Shown here one piece after another: positions 7,591 through 15,908 of a DNA stretch of 64,000 bases. The number at the start of each line of letters is the position of its first letter. The first letter of the stretch is position 1. The stretch lies in NCBI RefSeq assembly GCF_002209355.2, contig NZ_CP106855.1, forward strand, positions 1,736,001 through 1,800,000. Reading direction: 5' to 3'. The notes below the pieces were generated by a model, which was not told where the DNA came from, searched no databases, and worked only from the letters and a program-made list of their open reading frames with translations. Source of the stretch: Bdellovibrio sp. SKB1291214. Lineage in GTDB: Bacteria > Bdellovibrionota > Bdellovibrionia > Bdellovibrionales > Bdellovibrionaceae. Position numbers and translations under genes: made by a program.

Positions 7591-8754
7591 ATGAAAAATA
7601 CAGATTCTAAACTTGGTTTTGCAACTCGCGCGATTCATGCCGGTCAAACCCCTGATCCGACCACTGGAGCAATCATGACTCCGGTTTATATGACCTCGAC
7701 TTATGTACAATCTTCTCCAGGGGTTCATAAGGGGTGGGAGTATTCTCGTACTCACAATCCCACTCGTCGTGCCTATGAAAATTGCATGGCCAGTCTTGAA
7801 AGTGGTAAATACGGTTTTGCTTTTGCTTCAGGTTGCGCAGCCACCACTGTGATTTTGCATCTTATCAAAGGTGGCGACCATGTGATCGCAATGGACGATA
7901 TGTACGGCGGCACGTTCCGTTTGTTTGATAAAGTTCTGAAACATGACGGGATGGAATTTTCTTTCGTAGATTTGACGAAAGTGGAAAATTTCGAAAAGGC
8001 GATCAAGCCAAATACGAAGATGGTATGGTTGGAAACTCCAACGAATCCTACATTGAAATTGGTGGATATCAAAAAAATCTGTGCAATCGCGAAAGCCAAA
8101 GGTATTTTAGTTGCAGTTGATAACACATTCATGAGCCCTTACTTCCAACGTCCCTTAGAATTAGGCGCGGATATCGTTGTTCACTCGGCGACAAAGTATA
8201 TTGGTGGTCACAGTGACGTGGTTGGTGGTGTTGCAGTTACTTCAAGAGAAGACATTGCTGAGCGCATGGCTTTCTTGAGTAATTCGATGGGCCCTATTCA
8301 GGGACCTTTTGATTCGTTCATGTGCTTAAGAAGTCTGAAAACTTTACCTTTGCGTATGAAGGCTCACCAAGAAAATGCGATGGCTATCGCTCGCTTCCTG
8401 GAAGGGCATCCGAAGGTTGATAAAGTGATCTATCCAGGTCTTGAAAGCCACCCACAACATGCTTTGGCGAAAGAGCAAATGCATGGTTACGGTGGAATGA
8501 TCACGTTCTATATTAAAGGTGGTATCGAAGCTGCCCGTAAGTTCTTGGAAAGCGTGGAAATCTTCGCGTTAGCGGAGAGCTTGGGTGGGGTTGAAAGTTT
8601 GATCGAACACCCGGCCATTATGACGCACGCCTCCGTACCAGCTGAAAACCGCAAGGCTCTAGGCATCGATGATAGCTTGATCCGACTATCTGTAGGCATT
8701 GAAGACCTTAATGATCTGATGGCAGACCTAAAATCTGCGTTCGCGAAAGTCTAA
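7591..8754 (+). CDS. Cystathionine gamma-lyase/gamma-synthase family enzyme
   Basis: This 387-residue fold-type I PLP enzyme belongs to the Cys/Met metabolism family. It shows Y-S-R-T-H-N-P-T (51-58), the PLP aspartate in V-D-N-T-F (Asp177) and the PLP lysine Lys202 in S-A-T-K-Y-I-G-G-H. Members split cystathionine to cysteine (gamma-lyase), or make it from homoserine esters (gamma-synthase). The pairing with the cystathionine beta-synthase-like gene favours gamma-lyase, but sequence alone cannot separate the two. It begins 10 bases after the upstream stop behind an AGGTG and is followed by the promoter of tRNA-Phe. Confidence 0.88.
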   Translation: MKNTDSKLGFATRAIHAGQTPDPTTGAIMTPVYMTSTYVQSSPGVHKGWEYSRTHNPTRRAYENCMASLESGKYGFAFASGCAATTVILHLIKGGDHVIAMDDMYGGTFRLFDKVLKHDGMEFSFVDLTKVENFEKAIKPNTKMVWLETPTNPTLKLVDIKKICAIAKAKGILVAVDNTFMSPYFQRPLELGADIVVHSATKYIGGHSDVVGGVAVTSREDIAERMAFLSNSMGPIQGPFDSFMCLRSLKTLPLRMKAHQENAMAIARFLEGHPKVDKVIYPGLESHPQHALAKEQMHGYGGMITFYIKGGIEAARKFLESVEIFALAESLGGVESLIEHPAIMTHASVPAENRKALGIDDSLIRLSVGIEDLNDLMADLKSAFAKV

Positions 8755-8757
8755 TTG

Positions 8758-8786
8758 TTGACAGGCAAGGGGAGACAAAGTTAAAC
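8758..8786 (+). promoter_or_regulatory. Promoter of tRNA-Phe
   Basis: A perfect -35 TTGACA is followed after 17 bases by TTAAAC, about 24 bases before the mature tRNA 5' end. The -10 is weak but spacing is ideal. Confidence 0.55.
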
Positions 8787-8810
8787 CAATGTCTCTTTGA
8801 ACAAAAGAAC

Positions 8811-8886
<76 letters not shown>

Positions 8887-8889
8887 TTT

Positions 8890-8919
8890 AAAAAAACCCG
8901 CACTTGGCGGGTTTTTTTA
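8890..8919 (+). terminator. Intrinsic terminator of tRNA-Phe
   Basis: AAAAAACCCGC / GCGGGTTTTTTT with a short loop ending in a T-run, starting four bases after the CCA end. Confidence 0.85.
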
Positions 8920-8932
8920 TGCCCAAAAACTG

Positions 8933-8957
8933 AAAAGGGCCTCTTTCGAGACCCTTT
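8933..8957 (-). terminator. Probable terminator of dps
   Basis: AAAAGGG.CTC pairs with GAG.CCCTTTT around a TTTC loop (one mismatch), read on the minus strand just after the dps stop at 8963. The T-run is short. Confidence 0.5.
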
Positions 8958-8962
8958 TAGAA

Positions 8963-9439
8963 CTATTTCTTTTCTAGTAAAGCTCTTAACATCCAAGCTG
9001 TTTTTTCATGAACTTGAAGTCTTTGAGTTAAAAGATCAGCAGTTGGCTCATCGCTTGCTTTCTCTACGACTGCGAACAAACCGCGAGCCGTGCGAGCAAC
9101 AGTTTCTTGGCCCAACACCAACGTCTCGATCATTTTTGTCGCGCTCAATTTTTCCCCGGGAACTTCTTTGATAGAAGAAAGTTTAGAGAACTCAGCGTAA
9201 GTACCTGGCGCATAATGACCCAATGCTCGGATACGTTCTGCGATCAAATCAACAGCAAGTGCAAGTTCGTTGTACTGAGTTTCAAACATCAGATGCAATG
9301 TTTGGAACATTGGACCTTCCACGTTCCAATGAAAATTATGTGTTTGAAGATAAAGCGTGTAAGTGTCTGCAAGAAGAGTCGATAGACCTTTTGCGATGTC
9401 TTTTCTGTCTTTATCATTGATACCGATGTTGATTTTCAT
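8963..9439 (-). CDS. dps: Dps-family DNA-binding ferritin
   Basis: This 158-residue ferritin-like protein has the Dps ferroxidase segment H-N-F-H-W-N-V (34-40) and D-L-I-A-E-R (Asp64, Glu68), the two halves of the inter-subunit iron site. Dps dodecamers oxidise Fe(II) with peroxide and protect DNA in stress or stationary phase. Length matches the family. It is preceded by AGGAGG and a palindrome at 9467-9480 that may be an operator. No lysine-rich N-terminal tail is visible, so DNA binding may be weak or use another surface. Confidence 0.9.
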   Translation of the reverse strand: MKINIGINDKDRKDIAKGLSTLLADTYTLYLQTHNFHWNVEGPMFQTLHLMFETQYNELALAVDLIAERIRALGHYAPGTYAEFSKLSSIKEVPGEKLSATKMIETLVLGQETVARTARGLFAVVEKASDEPTADLLTQRLQVHEKTAWMLRALLEKK

Positions 9440-9466
9440 AAAGCCTCCTATAGCGCCACTTATATT

Positions 9467-9480
9467 AGACTAAGAAGTCT
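9467..9480. promoter_or_regulatory. Palindrome AGACT-AAGA-AGTCT upstream of dps
   Basis: This perfect five-base inverted repeat lies about 30 bases upstream of the dps ATG, next to a TAATAT that could be its -10 box. Such a site could bind a stress regulator, but I do not recognise a specific consensus. Confidence 0.3.
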
Positions 9481-9543
9481 TTGCTTTGAAACAAATTCCG
9501 GTATCGGACCAGGGCACCAACAAAACATTAACGTTTTCTAATA

Positions 9544-10125
9544 CTATTTTTTAGAAACGAATTTGTTGTCGGCGATATAGAAACGCAAGGGCCATGCGGC
9601 AGCCTCCCCCGCGTAATCCACTCCGACTCGCGGTTTAGCGACGATCTGTTTAGCAGAGACTTTGAAACCGTCGTCCGTCAGATATAGCGATGATGTTTTT
9701 TTCCACAAAGAAACCCCATCGTGTTCCCTAGTGATATTGAAGTAGCGACACAATTTTCCAGGACCATTTGAAACTAAATCAGCCTTCGTGATTTTTTCTT
9801 TCTCTGGAAGTGGCTCTACCGCACGTATAAGTACCGCTTCCGGATGTTCTTCCGTACGAGTAACTATATTCAGACAATTGTACATTCCATAGATCAAATA
9901 GACGTAACTATGTCCCCCAGATAAATACATAGATTTCACGCGTGGTGTTTGTCTGCCCCCGAACGTGTGGCAGGCGGCGTCTTTGATGCCTAGATAAGCC
10001 TCGACCTCCACAATTCGAGCGATTTGTTCAATCTTTCCTGTTTTTATGTGTAGGGTTTTACCCAGTAGCGATTTTGCAACTGTCTGTGTATCCCCAAAAT
10101 AGAAATCTTGAGGAATCAAACTCAT
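9544..10125 (-). CDS. 3-methyladenine DNA glycosylase (AAG/MPG family)
   Basis: This 193-residue protein matches the AAG family, which excises alkylated and deaminated purines in base excision repair. Recognisable segments are L-L-G-K-T-L near the N-terminus, the catalytic glutamate region I-V-E-V-E-A-Y-L-G, the H-T-F-G-G-R-Q-T-P-R segment, Y-V-Y-L-I-Y-G-M-Y-N-C-L-N, and N-G-P-G-K-L-C-R. Size is normal for bacterial members. Its start overlaps the stop of the PgeF gene upstream (ATGA), placing it last in the long minus-strand run. Confidence 0.92.
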   Translation of the reverse strand: MSLIPQDFYFGDTQTVAKSLLGKTLHIKTGKIEQIARIVEVEAYLGIKDAACHTFGGRQTPRVKSMYLSGGHSYVYLIYGMYNCLNIVTRTEEHPEAVLIRAVEPLPEKEKITKADLVSNGPGKLCRYFNITREHDGVSLWKKTSSLYLTDDGFKVSAKQIVAKPRVGVDYAGEAAAWPLRFYIADNKFVSKK

Positions 10126-10820
10126 GGAGTACGCACCACAAAACTGATTTGTCGGCCGGCGTTTTCTTTATCGCGACGGTGAGAATGAAAAAAGGAATCT
10201 TTCACGGTGTCGATATAAAGTGTCGATACCTTTTCCATGGAAATACCTTGTGACTCGAGTTGAGCTTTAACCACAAGACTCAGATCCACCTTGCTTTTTT
10301 CTGGGGATAAGTCTGTGTAAAACATCTTTTTCTCTTCACTGGACATTCCCAAAAGACTTGCCAAAATTTGATCGCGTACATCGTGACCAACTTCGAAACT
10401 ATCTTGCTGAATGTGTGGGCCAATTGCCACTTCCAATTCCTCAGGAGAAATCCCGCGGCCGATAAGTTGTTGGATAGTATTTATTAAAATTCGATTCGCA
10501 ACGCCACGCCAGCCAGCATGAACTCCGGCAACGGTGCCGGTTCTAGGGTGATAGAATAAAGCAGGAACACAATCAGCGGTAATTACACACAAAGCAAGAT
10601 TCGGAGTTGTGGAGATATGTCCATCCGCATTGATTTGATAGTCTTTAGAGCTGTCTTTGGATTCAACTACGATATCTGTGTGAGTTTGCTTCACGCGCAC
10701 GAAATCGAATTGGGGATAAGCGGATTTCAAATTTTGCAATTGCGATTCTTTGCCACCAAAAAAATAAGTAACTTGTGGATTTTTGATTTCATAACCCAGT
10801 GGAGTCTTATCAATGTTCAT
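10122..10820 (-). CDS. pgeF: PgeF/YfiH laccase-domain purine nucleosidase-type enzyme
   Basis: This 232-residue member of the multicopper polyphenol oxidase/YfiH family has the zinc-binding signature H-T-D-I-V, T-A-D-C-V-P-A-L and V-H-A-G-W-R-G. Family members act as purine nucleoside phosphorylase/adenosine deaminase (FlaR/LACC1 group), and PgeF in E. coli edits mis-incorporated serine in muropeptide synthesis. ATG 10820 is chosen because it overlaps the RluD-like stop as ATGA; four more residues are possible upstream. It is translationally coupled on both sides. Confidence 0.88.
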   Translation of the reverse strand: MNIDKTPLGYEIKNPQVTYFFGGKESQLQNLKSAYPQFDFVRVKQTHTDIVVESKDSSKDYQINADGHISTTPNLALCVITADCVPALFYHPRTGTVAGVHAGWRGVANRILINTIQQLIGRGISPEELEVAIGPHIQQDSFEVGHDVRDQILASLLGMSSEEKKMFYTDLSPEKSKVDLSLVVKAQLESQGISMEKVSTLYIDTVKDSFFHSHRRDKENAGRQISFVVRTP

Positions 10821-11839
10821 AACAGCCCCCACTTATGAATCAGCGCCCGAATATCGTCGGGCCATTCCTGTTTAAAGAACATACGCTCTTGAGTCCGTGG
10901 ATGCGTAAAACCTAGTTCCGCAGCATGCAAAAGAAATCTTGGTAAGGCACGCAGATCTTCTTGAATTTGTCGCTGCTCAACGGACTTAATTTTTCTATCG
11001 GCGCCATATAGAGTGTCGCCCGCAATAGGAAGCCCATTTTCCGAAAGGTGTACTCGAATTTGATGTGTTCTGCCTGTCTCAAGTTTTAACTTCATATAAC
11101 TAAGACCGCTTTTTCGATTCAACACTTCATAATGAGTCACCGCCCATTTTCCTACAGCTGGCGGATCTTCTTGATCTTGTAGGGGGCGGCGATCATCACC
11201 AATCACAGAAGCGTATTTTTTACGATCCACTGGATGACGAGCTAAAAAACTTTTGATGGTCCCGTTCAGGTTTCTGGAAGTTCCAATCGAGACCGCATAA
11301 TAAATGCGATGGGTGCTACGTTCTTTGAACTGCGCTGTTAAAGATTCATGAGCTTTGTCATTCTTTGCTACGACGATCACTCCGCTTGTTTCCTTATCCA
11401 AGCGGTGAACAATTCCGGGACGCTCCTCACCAAATTTCATGGAGAGATTATCCGTGTGAGAAATAAGGGCGTTTACCAATGTATCGTGAGCATGGCCTGC
11501 GGCAGGGTGGACAACAAGTCCTGCAGGTTTGTTGATCACGATCACATCAGAATCTTCAAATAGTACATCTAGTTTTAGATCGTAAGATTGAAGTTCTGTG
11601 GGAACAGGGGCTGGAATTGTTACTTCTAAAGAGTCGCCCTCTTTAATAGGTAAAGAAGCTTTCGCGATTTTCCCATTTACTTTAACCATCGAGGTTTCGA
11701 TGAGATGGGAAGCGCGCGAGCGAGTCTCAATTTCAGGAAGCAAAGTTAGTGCTTTATCCAGACGCAACCCAGCCATCTCAGAAGAGGCGTTTATCTGAAT
11801 TATTTGAACGGAATTTTTTGAATTGGATTTATTTTCCAA
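10817..11839 (-). CDS. rluD: RluA/RluD-family pseudouridine synthase
   Basis: This 340-residue protein has an N-terminal S4 RNA-binding domain (about 18-80) and a catalytic RluA domain with the H-R-L-D-K-E-T-S-G motif carrying the catalytic aspartate, plus the G-R-T-H-Q-I-R-V-H segment. It should isomerise uridines in 23S rRNA; RluD specificity (helix 69) is the usual partner in this gene order, but is inferred. The first possible start is TTG at 11839, which overlaps the J-domain/HTH gene; ATG 11776 would drop 21 residues. No strong Shine-Dalgarno decides between them. Confidence 0.88.
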   Translation of the reverse strand: MENKSNSKNSVQIIQINASSEMAGLRLDKALTLLPEIETRSRASHLIETSMVKVNGKIAKASLPIKEGDSLEVTIPAPVPTELQSYDLKLDVLFEDSDVIVINKPAGLVVHPAAGHAHDTLVNALISHTDNLSMKFGEERPGIVHRLDKETSGVIVVAKNDKAHESLTAQFKERSTHRIYYAVSIGTSRNLNGTIKSFLARHPVDRKKYASVIGDDRRPLQDQEDPPAVGKWAVTHYEVLNRKSGLSYMKLKLETGRTHQIRVHLSENGLPIAGDTLYGADRKIKSVEQRQIQEDLRALPRFLLHAAELGFTHPRTQERMFFKQEWPDDIRALIHKWGLL

Positions 11840-12467
11840 GCGCTTTTTTGAAAGTCTTCATATAGGAGTCGGCGACAACCTTGTCGTTAACACCCAAAGC
11901 TCTTGCAATTTGCACCACGTATCCGCGAACAAACACAATTGCCGGAAGATTATCTGGTTCAGTTTTTTCAATCGCTTTGACGTACCACGCATTGATCTTC
12001 GTGATTTCGCTCATGCGCTCAACTGTGATGCCTTTATACTCGCGAACTTTTTTGATGAATTCGCCAGTCCAATTCTCTTGTGCCTTGATTTCAGCTTCCA
12101 TCGCTTCATCTTTGGTGTAAGAGTTTGCTGGTTTTTTCTCGACAGGTTTTGCAGTTTCAGTTGGAGCGACCTTTTTGCTAGCCTCCACGATGGACGCATA
12201 CGTCAGGTCGTTTAAGGAGGCCATTCCGCTTAATAGTCTTTGGTCATAAATATTACGTAGGATCTTGTTACCAAGAACTTGATAAGCTTCCTCGATTAAA
12301 ACCAAAAACTCACGAGCTTCATGTTCTGAGAAGATAGTGTAAATTGCTGGATTTTCGCCTGAGTAGGTATTGCGCGCGCGCTCATAGGCTGCGGTCACTT
12401 CGTGTTGAGGTGAGCTCGCAGGTAGTTCAAGAATTTCGTAGTAATTATAACGAGTCGTCGCTTCCAT
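11829..12467 (-). CDS. Degenerate J-domain plus RodZ-like HTH protein
   Basis: This 212-residue protein starts with a DnaJ-like domain (about 6-78: Y-N-Y-Y-E-I-L-E-L through A-Y-Q-V-L-G and R-N-I-Y-D). The HPD tripeptide needed to stimulate DnaK is absent; the helix II-III turn reads N-T-Y-S-G-E-N-P. A charged linker follows, then a Cro/RodZ-type helix-turn-helix (about 136-195) including T-V-E-R-M-S-E-I-T-K. No membrane helix is present. It lies directly downstream of a MinD-like ATPase. It could be a DNA-binding or scaffold partner of that ATPase; the function is not known to me. Confidence 0.75.
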   Translation of the reverse strand: MEATTRYNYYEILELPASSPQHEVTAAYERARNTYSGENPAIYTIFSEHEAREFLVLIEEAYQVLGNKILRNIYDQRLLSGMASLNDLTYASIVEASKKVAPTETAKPVEKKPANSYTKDEAMEAEIKAQENWTGEFIKKVREYKGITVERMSEITKINAWYVKAIEKTEPDNLPAIVFVRGYVVQIARALGVNDKVVADSYMKTFKKALGK

Positions 12468-12474
12468 GCACCTA

Positions 12475-13446
12475 TTATACTACGGCGCGAAGTTCCTCGG
12501 GATCAATAAGTTGTTTGCACGTGGTCAAAAATTGTCCTGCAAGCCCTGTGAAGGGTTGTGCGAACAGCACGTGTTCACGGCCTTTTACGGACTGCCACAC
12601 CGCATTGTCAAAGTCTATGGACGCCGCGAAATCAATACTAAGGTCGTAGTACTTATTGCAAACGCTTTTCATCCCGTATCCGAGTTCAGAATGATTTTGG
12701 TAACGGCAACTGTTAACGATCAAACGAACTGGTTTCGCAGTCATGCTTTCGAAGAAATCGTAGTGCAAGCCAGTTTGTTCTTTCAGAAATGAACGGAAAG
12801 AAAAGGGTTTACCCAGAGTTCTTTGGCGATGGCTGCGCAAAGTTGAAATCATGTTGCCGTAAGCATCTGGTGTGGAATCTTGCTTGAGCGTATGGCAGAC
12901 GAATGCTTCGATAAAGCGATACGTTTTTTCGATGCTTGTTGGTTCTGGAGAAGTTACTAAAAATTTCTCATCAGCGGCTTTGAAAAGTTCCAGGTGCGGT
13001 TCCAATGCTCCTGCACCCAAATCAACAATCACATAATCAGCGCGAAGAGCGTGAAGTTGGGGAATCAACAGTTGAATTTGCTCCATCGTAAAGTCGATGG
13101 GGGACCAAGAATCCCAAAAGCCTTGTACATAAGATAAATTTGAATACTGAGTTGGGATCACAAGCTCTTGTAGGGATTTTACGCCTTCAAAGTAGTGTCT
13201 GATGTTCATGTGAGAAGGATTAACACCTAAAACAGTGTGTACGTTTGCGCCACTTAAATCCAAATCTACGATGACGACTGTGTGACCCAATTTAGAAAGA
13301 GTGATCCCCAGACTTGAAGAGACGAATGTTTTGCCAACGCCACCTTTGCCAGATGCGGTCACCCAAATCTTTGCAGCAGATTTTTCATTGGAAAAAGTTT
13401 TGAAATTCAACGGTTCAACATTGTCGTTTTCGAAGTCGCGTTCCAT
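12475..13446 (-). CDS. MinD/ParA-family P-loop ATPase
   Basis: This 323-residue protein has the deviant Walker A K-G-G-V-G-K-T (34-40) with the signature lysine, the V-D-L-D-L-S-G-A-N switch I region and Y-V-I-V-D-L-G-A-G. These are marks of MinD/ParA/FlhG-like spatial regulators. A C-terminal segment of around 100 residues has no motif I know. No obvious MinD-type membrane-targeting amphipathic helix is seen, and the end (C-K-Q-L-I-D-P-E) is polar. The adjacent J-domain/HTH gene is a likely partner. AGGAC precedes the ATG. Confidence 0.88.
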   Translation of the reverse strand: MERDFENDNVEPLNFKTFSNEKSAAKIWVTASGKGGVGKTFVSSSLGITLSKLGHTVVIVDLDLSGANVHTVLGVNPSHMNIRHYFEGVKSLQELVIPTQYSNLSYVQGFWDSWSPIDFTMEQIQLLIPQLHALRADYVIVDLGAGALEPHLELFKAADEKFLVTSPEPTSIEKTYRFIEAFVCHTLKQDSTPDAYGNMISTLRSHRQRTLGKPFSFRSFLKEQTGLHYDFFESMTAKPVRLIVNSCRYQNHSELGYGMKSVCNKYYDLSIDFAASIDFDNAVWQSVKGREHVLFAQPFTGLAGQFLTTCKQLIDPEELRAVV

Positions 13447-13454
13447 GGACTGTC

Positions 13455-14159
13455 CTATTTCAACGGGGTGATCAAAATCCCTTTTTTTGTCTCTTCGGCT
13501 TCAGATGCGCGAATATAAAGAGGAATAAACGATTTCCAGTCTAAAGTTTGACCACGTTGCGCATGCTTTTCAGCCATCAAACCAAGAGTTCGCGCGTGAG
13601 GTTCATCCGAAAAATTCGAGTCGCGATGCATTTTGCTTTTCAAATTTTCAGGAAAGTATTCGTGGTATGTCTCCCAGCCATCACCAACAACCGTTACGTC
13701 CATGTCGATATGTTGTGACAATTCGCGAACTGGAATCGCGGCGGGACCTTTCAAGTAAATGGGTTCATCTCCTGAACAGTCGAAAAGGCCTAGATAGACC
13801 ATGTTCTTGTAAGCATTCATGATTGCTAAAACGGGCCGCTTTGATTCCCGAGCTTGTTCTGCTAACAAAGTTAGTGAATCGATCGTTACCATGGGCTTAT
13901 TAAAGCTATACGCGTAGGTCTTGCCAGCATTAGCAGCTACACGAATACCTGTAAAACTCCCGGGACCCTGGCCAACCGCAAAGACATCAATGTCTTCCAA
14001 TTTAAGTCCGGCCGCTTTTAAGGTGTTTTCAACGAAAGGCGAGATAATTTCCGTATGGGATTTTTGTCGCTGAGAAGATTCCTCAGCGACGACTTTTCCA
14101 TCTTGTATCACAGCGACCCCGCCAAGCAGGGTGCTGGTTTCCATGGCTAAGACTTTCAT
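13455..14159 (-). CDS. tsaB: TsaB, threonylcarbamoyladenosine tRNA modification subunit
   Basis: This 234-residue ASKHA-fold protein opens with A-M-E-T-S-T and shows G-Q-G-P-G-S-F-T-G-I-R-V, the TsaB hallmark. TsaB partners TsaD and TsaE to make t6A at position 37 of ANN-reading tRNAs. Length matches the family. Its ATG overlaps the rseP stop upstream, so it is coupled to rseP. TsaD is not in the window. Confidence 0.93.
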   Translation of the reverse strand: MKVLAMETSTLLGGVAVIQDGKVVAEESSQRQKSHTEIISPFVENTLKAAGLKLEDIDVFAVGQGPGSFTGIRVAANAGKTYAYSFNKPMVTIDSLTLLAEQARESKRPVLAIMNAYKNMVYLGLFDCSGDEPIYLKGPAAIPVRELSQHIDMDVTVVGDGWETYHEYFPENLKSKMHRDSNFSDEPHARTLGLMAEKHAQRGQTLDWKSFIPLYIRASEAEETKKGILITPLK

Positions 14160-15832
14160 AGACCGAACAGGCGAGTAAAGTCATTGAACAGGGCAAATAC
14201 CATTAAGCTCATCAGTAAGGCCATGCCGACCTGCTGAGCGATTTCCATCTTACGAAGACTTAGTGGGGCGCCTTTAACAACCTCGATCACATAGAATACC
14301 AAGTGACCGCCATCCAGTACAGGAATCGGCAAAAGATTCAGGATGAACAGGTTCACAGAAATGATGGCCATCATTTGCAAGAACGGGGTGATACCCATTT
14401 TATAAGTTTCACCCGCAGCCTGCCCGATAGAAATCACGCCGCCAATATTCTTAGGAGAAATTTTTGCTTCGAACAGACGGACAAAGCTCATCACAGTCAT
14501 CACTGTGAAGTCCCAAGTTTTTTCTGTGCCGCGAACAACAGCTTCGAATGGATTCGTTGTACGCACGACGATTGTTTCAGGGAATGCTAGATTTGCAACC
14601 GGGGCGATACCAATTGTGTAACGTTTTTCTTCGCCACCTGCCGCAGTCATTTGCGTCGTCATTTTAGGTGTAATTTTCAAATCAACGTTTTGACCTTCAC
14701 GCATAACTTTGATGTCGACTGGATTCTTACCATCGAAGGATTTGATGTTTGCGATCACATCATCCCACTTAACCAAAGTAACGTTATTGATGGATACCAA
14801 ACGATCCCCATCTTTTAAACCCGCTGCTTGCGCCGGAGAGTTTTCCATAACTTTACCCAAGTAAAGTTCAGAAGACTCAAGGCCCAACGCTGCCAAGTTA
14901 AAGGACTTCATGCTTTCAAGAGGAGCCATTGTCAAAGTGATAGCTTTATCTTCTTTATCACCTTCACGTTTACCCATTACTTCAAGAGTAAGTGGTTCTT
15001 TGGAATTTAATTTCGCCAAAGTTGAATCCAGATCTCTCCAATAACCAACCTTAGTTCCATTAATTGCAGTGATTGAATCACCAGTACGCAAACCTAGTGC
15101 GTATAGTGGTGAGTTTCCAATCACACCAACAGTTGTTCCAGATGACATTGCCGTCATGCCTTCAACGTTAGCTATGAAATTATAAGAACTTAAAATATTT
15201 GGATTGGGTTCTGCTTTAGCAAGGACTGCGACCTTAGACGTCGTTTCGCTGCCTTGGTGTTGAACTACAACATCCAAGTGAAGATCTTGTTCTTGTTTTA
15301 GGCTCAATAGCTTTTGGATTTCTTCCCAAGTATTGATCTTTTTTTCGTTGATGGAAATGATGCGATCGCCAGAACGAAATCCTGCCTCATAAGCTGCAGA
15401 TTTCGGATTGATGTCACCAAGGACTGGAAGTTTTGCATCTTCACCAATCATTGCAACTGCCATCATAACGACAATCGCAAAGAAAAAATTCATCAAAGGC
15501 CCAGCAAGTACAACGGCGATACGTTGCCACACAGTTTTGTGTGTGAAGGAAACTTTTTTGTCTTCTTCAGAAATGCTGTCGCCAGGTTGCTCGCCAAACA
15601 TCTTTACGTATCCACCAAGAGGGACGATGGACAGTGCGTATGTTGTGTCACCTTTTTTATATTTTAGGATTTTTTTGCCAAAGCCCAAGCTGAACACTTC
15701 AACTCTAACGCCACACCAGCGCGCCACTAAAAAGTGACCAAGCTCATGAACGAAAATTAAAATACCTAGTAGGACTACGAAAGGAACACCAAAAGACACG
15801 ATTTTATTAGCGAAGCCAAAGATCATTTCCAT
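14156..15832 (-). CDS. rseP: RseP-type site-2 protease with three PDZ-like domains
   Basis: This inner-membrane metalloprotease (558 aa) has the zinc motif H-E-L-G-H (29-33) in the first membrane helix and the second active-site motif N-L-L-P-I-P-V-L-D-G-G-H near the C-terminus, followed by another helix. RseP cuts anti-sigma factors and signal peptides inside the membrane. Between the two halves are three tandem PDZ-like modules (about 135-195, 232-303, 321-391), each with a G-x-x-x-G-D-x-I-x-x-I-N core. E. coli RseP has two and about 450 residues. The gene sits 76 bases downstream of cdsA, as in many bacteria. Confidence 0.9.
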   Translation of the reverse strand: MEMIFGFANKIVSFGVPFVVLLGILIFVHELGHFLVARWCGVRVEVFSLGFGKKILKYKKGDTTYALSIVPLGGYVKMFGEQPGDSISEEDKKVSFTHKTVWQRIAVVLAGPLMNFFFAIVVMMAVAMIGEDAKLPVLGDINPKSAAYEAGFRSGDRIISINEKKINTWEEIQKLLSLKQEQDLHLDVVVQHQGSETTSKVAVLAKAEPNPNILSSYNFIANVEGMTAMSSGTTVGVIGNSPLYALGLRTGDSITAINGTKVGYWRDLDSTLAKLNSKEPLTLEVMGKREGDKEDKAITLTMAPLESMKSFNLAALGLESSELYLGKVMENSPAQAAGLKDGDRLVSINNVTLVKWDDVIANIKSFDGKNPVDIKVMREGQNVDLKITPKMTTQMTAAGGEEKRYTIGIAPVANLAFPETIVVRTTNPFEAVVRGTEKTWDFTVMTVMSFVRLFEAKISPKNIGGVISIGQAAGETYKMGITPFLQMMAIISVNLFILNLLPIPVLDGGHLVFYVIEVVKGAPLSLRKMEIAQQVGMALLMSLMVFALFNDFTRLFGL

Positions 15833-15908
15833 CCGAATATTCTAATTGGATGCGGCTCGCCGGAGCTACTAAATTACATACTTTATGTCGGGGTGCTCGA
15901 CTTTCTTC

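Noticed and set aside
12466-12480. TATAAT close to the J-domain/HTH gene start
   Set aside because: It arises from the end of the upstream ATPase gene (GTA-TAA-T) and has no -35; the gene also has an AGGTG Shine-Dalgarno.
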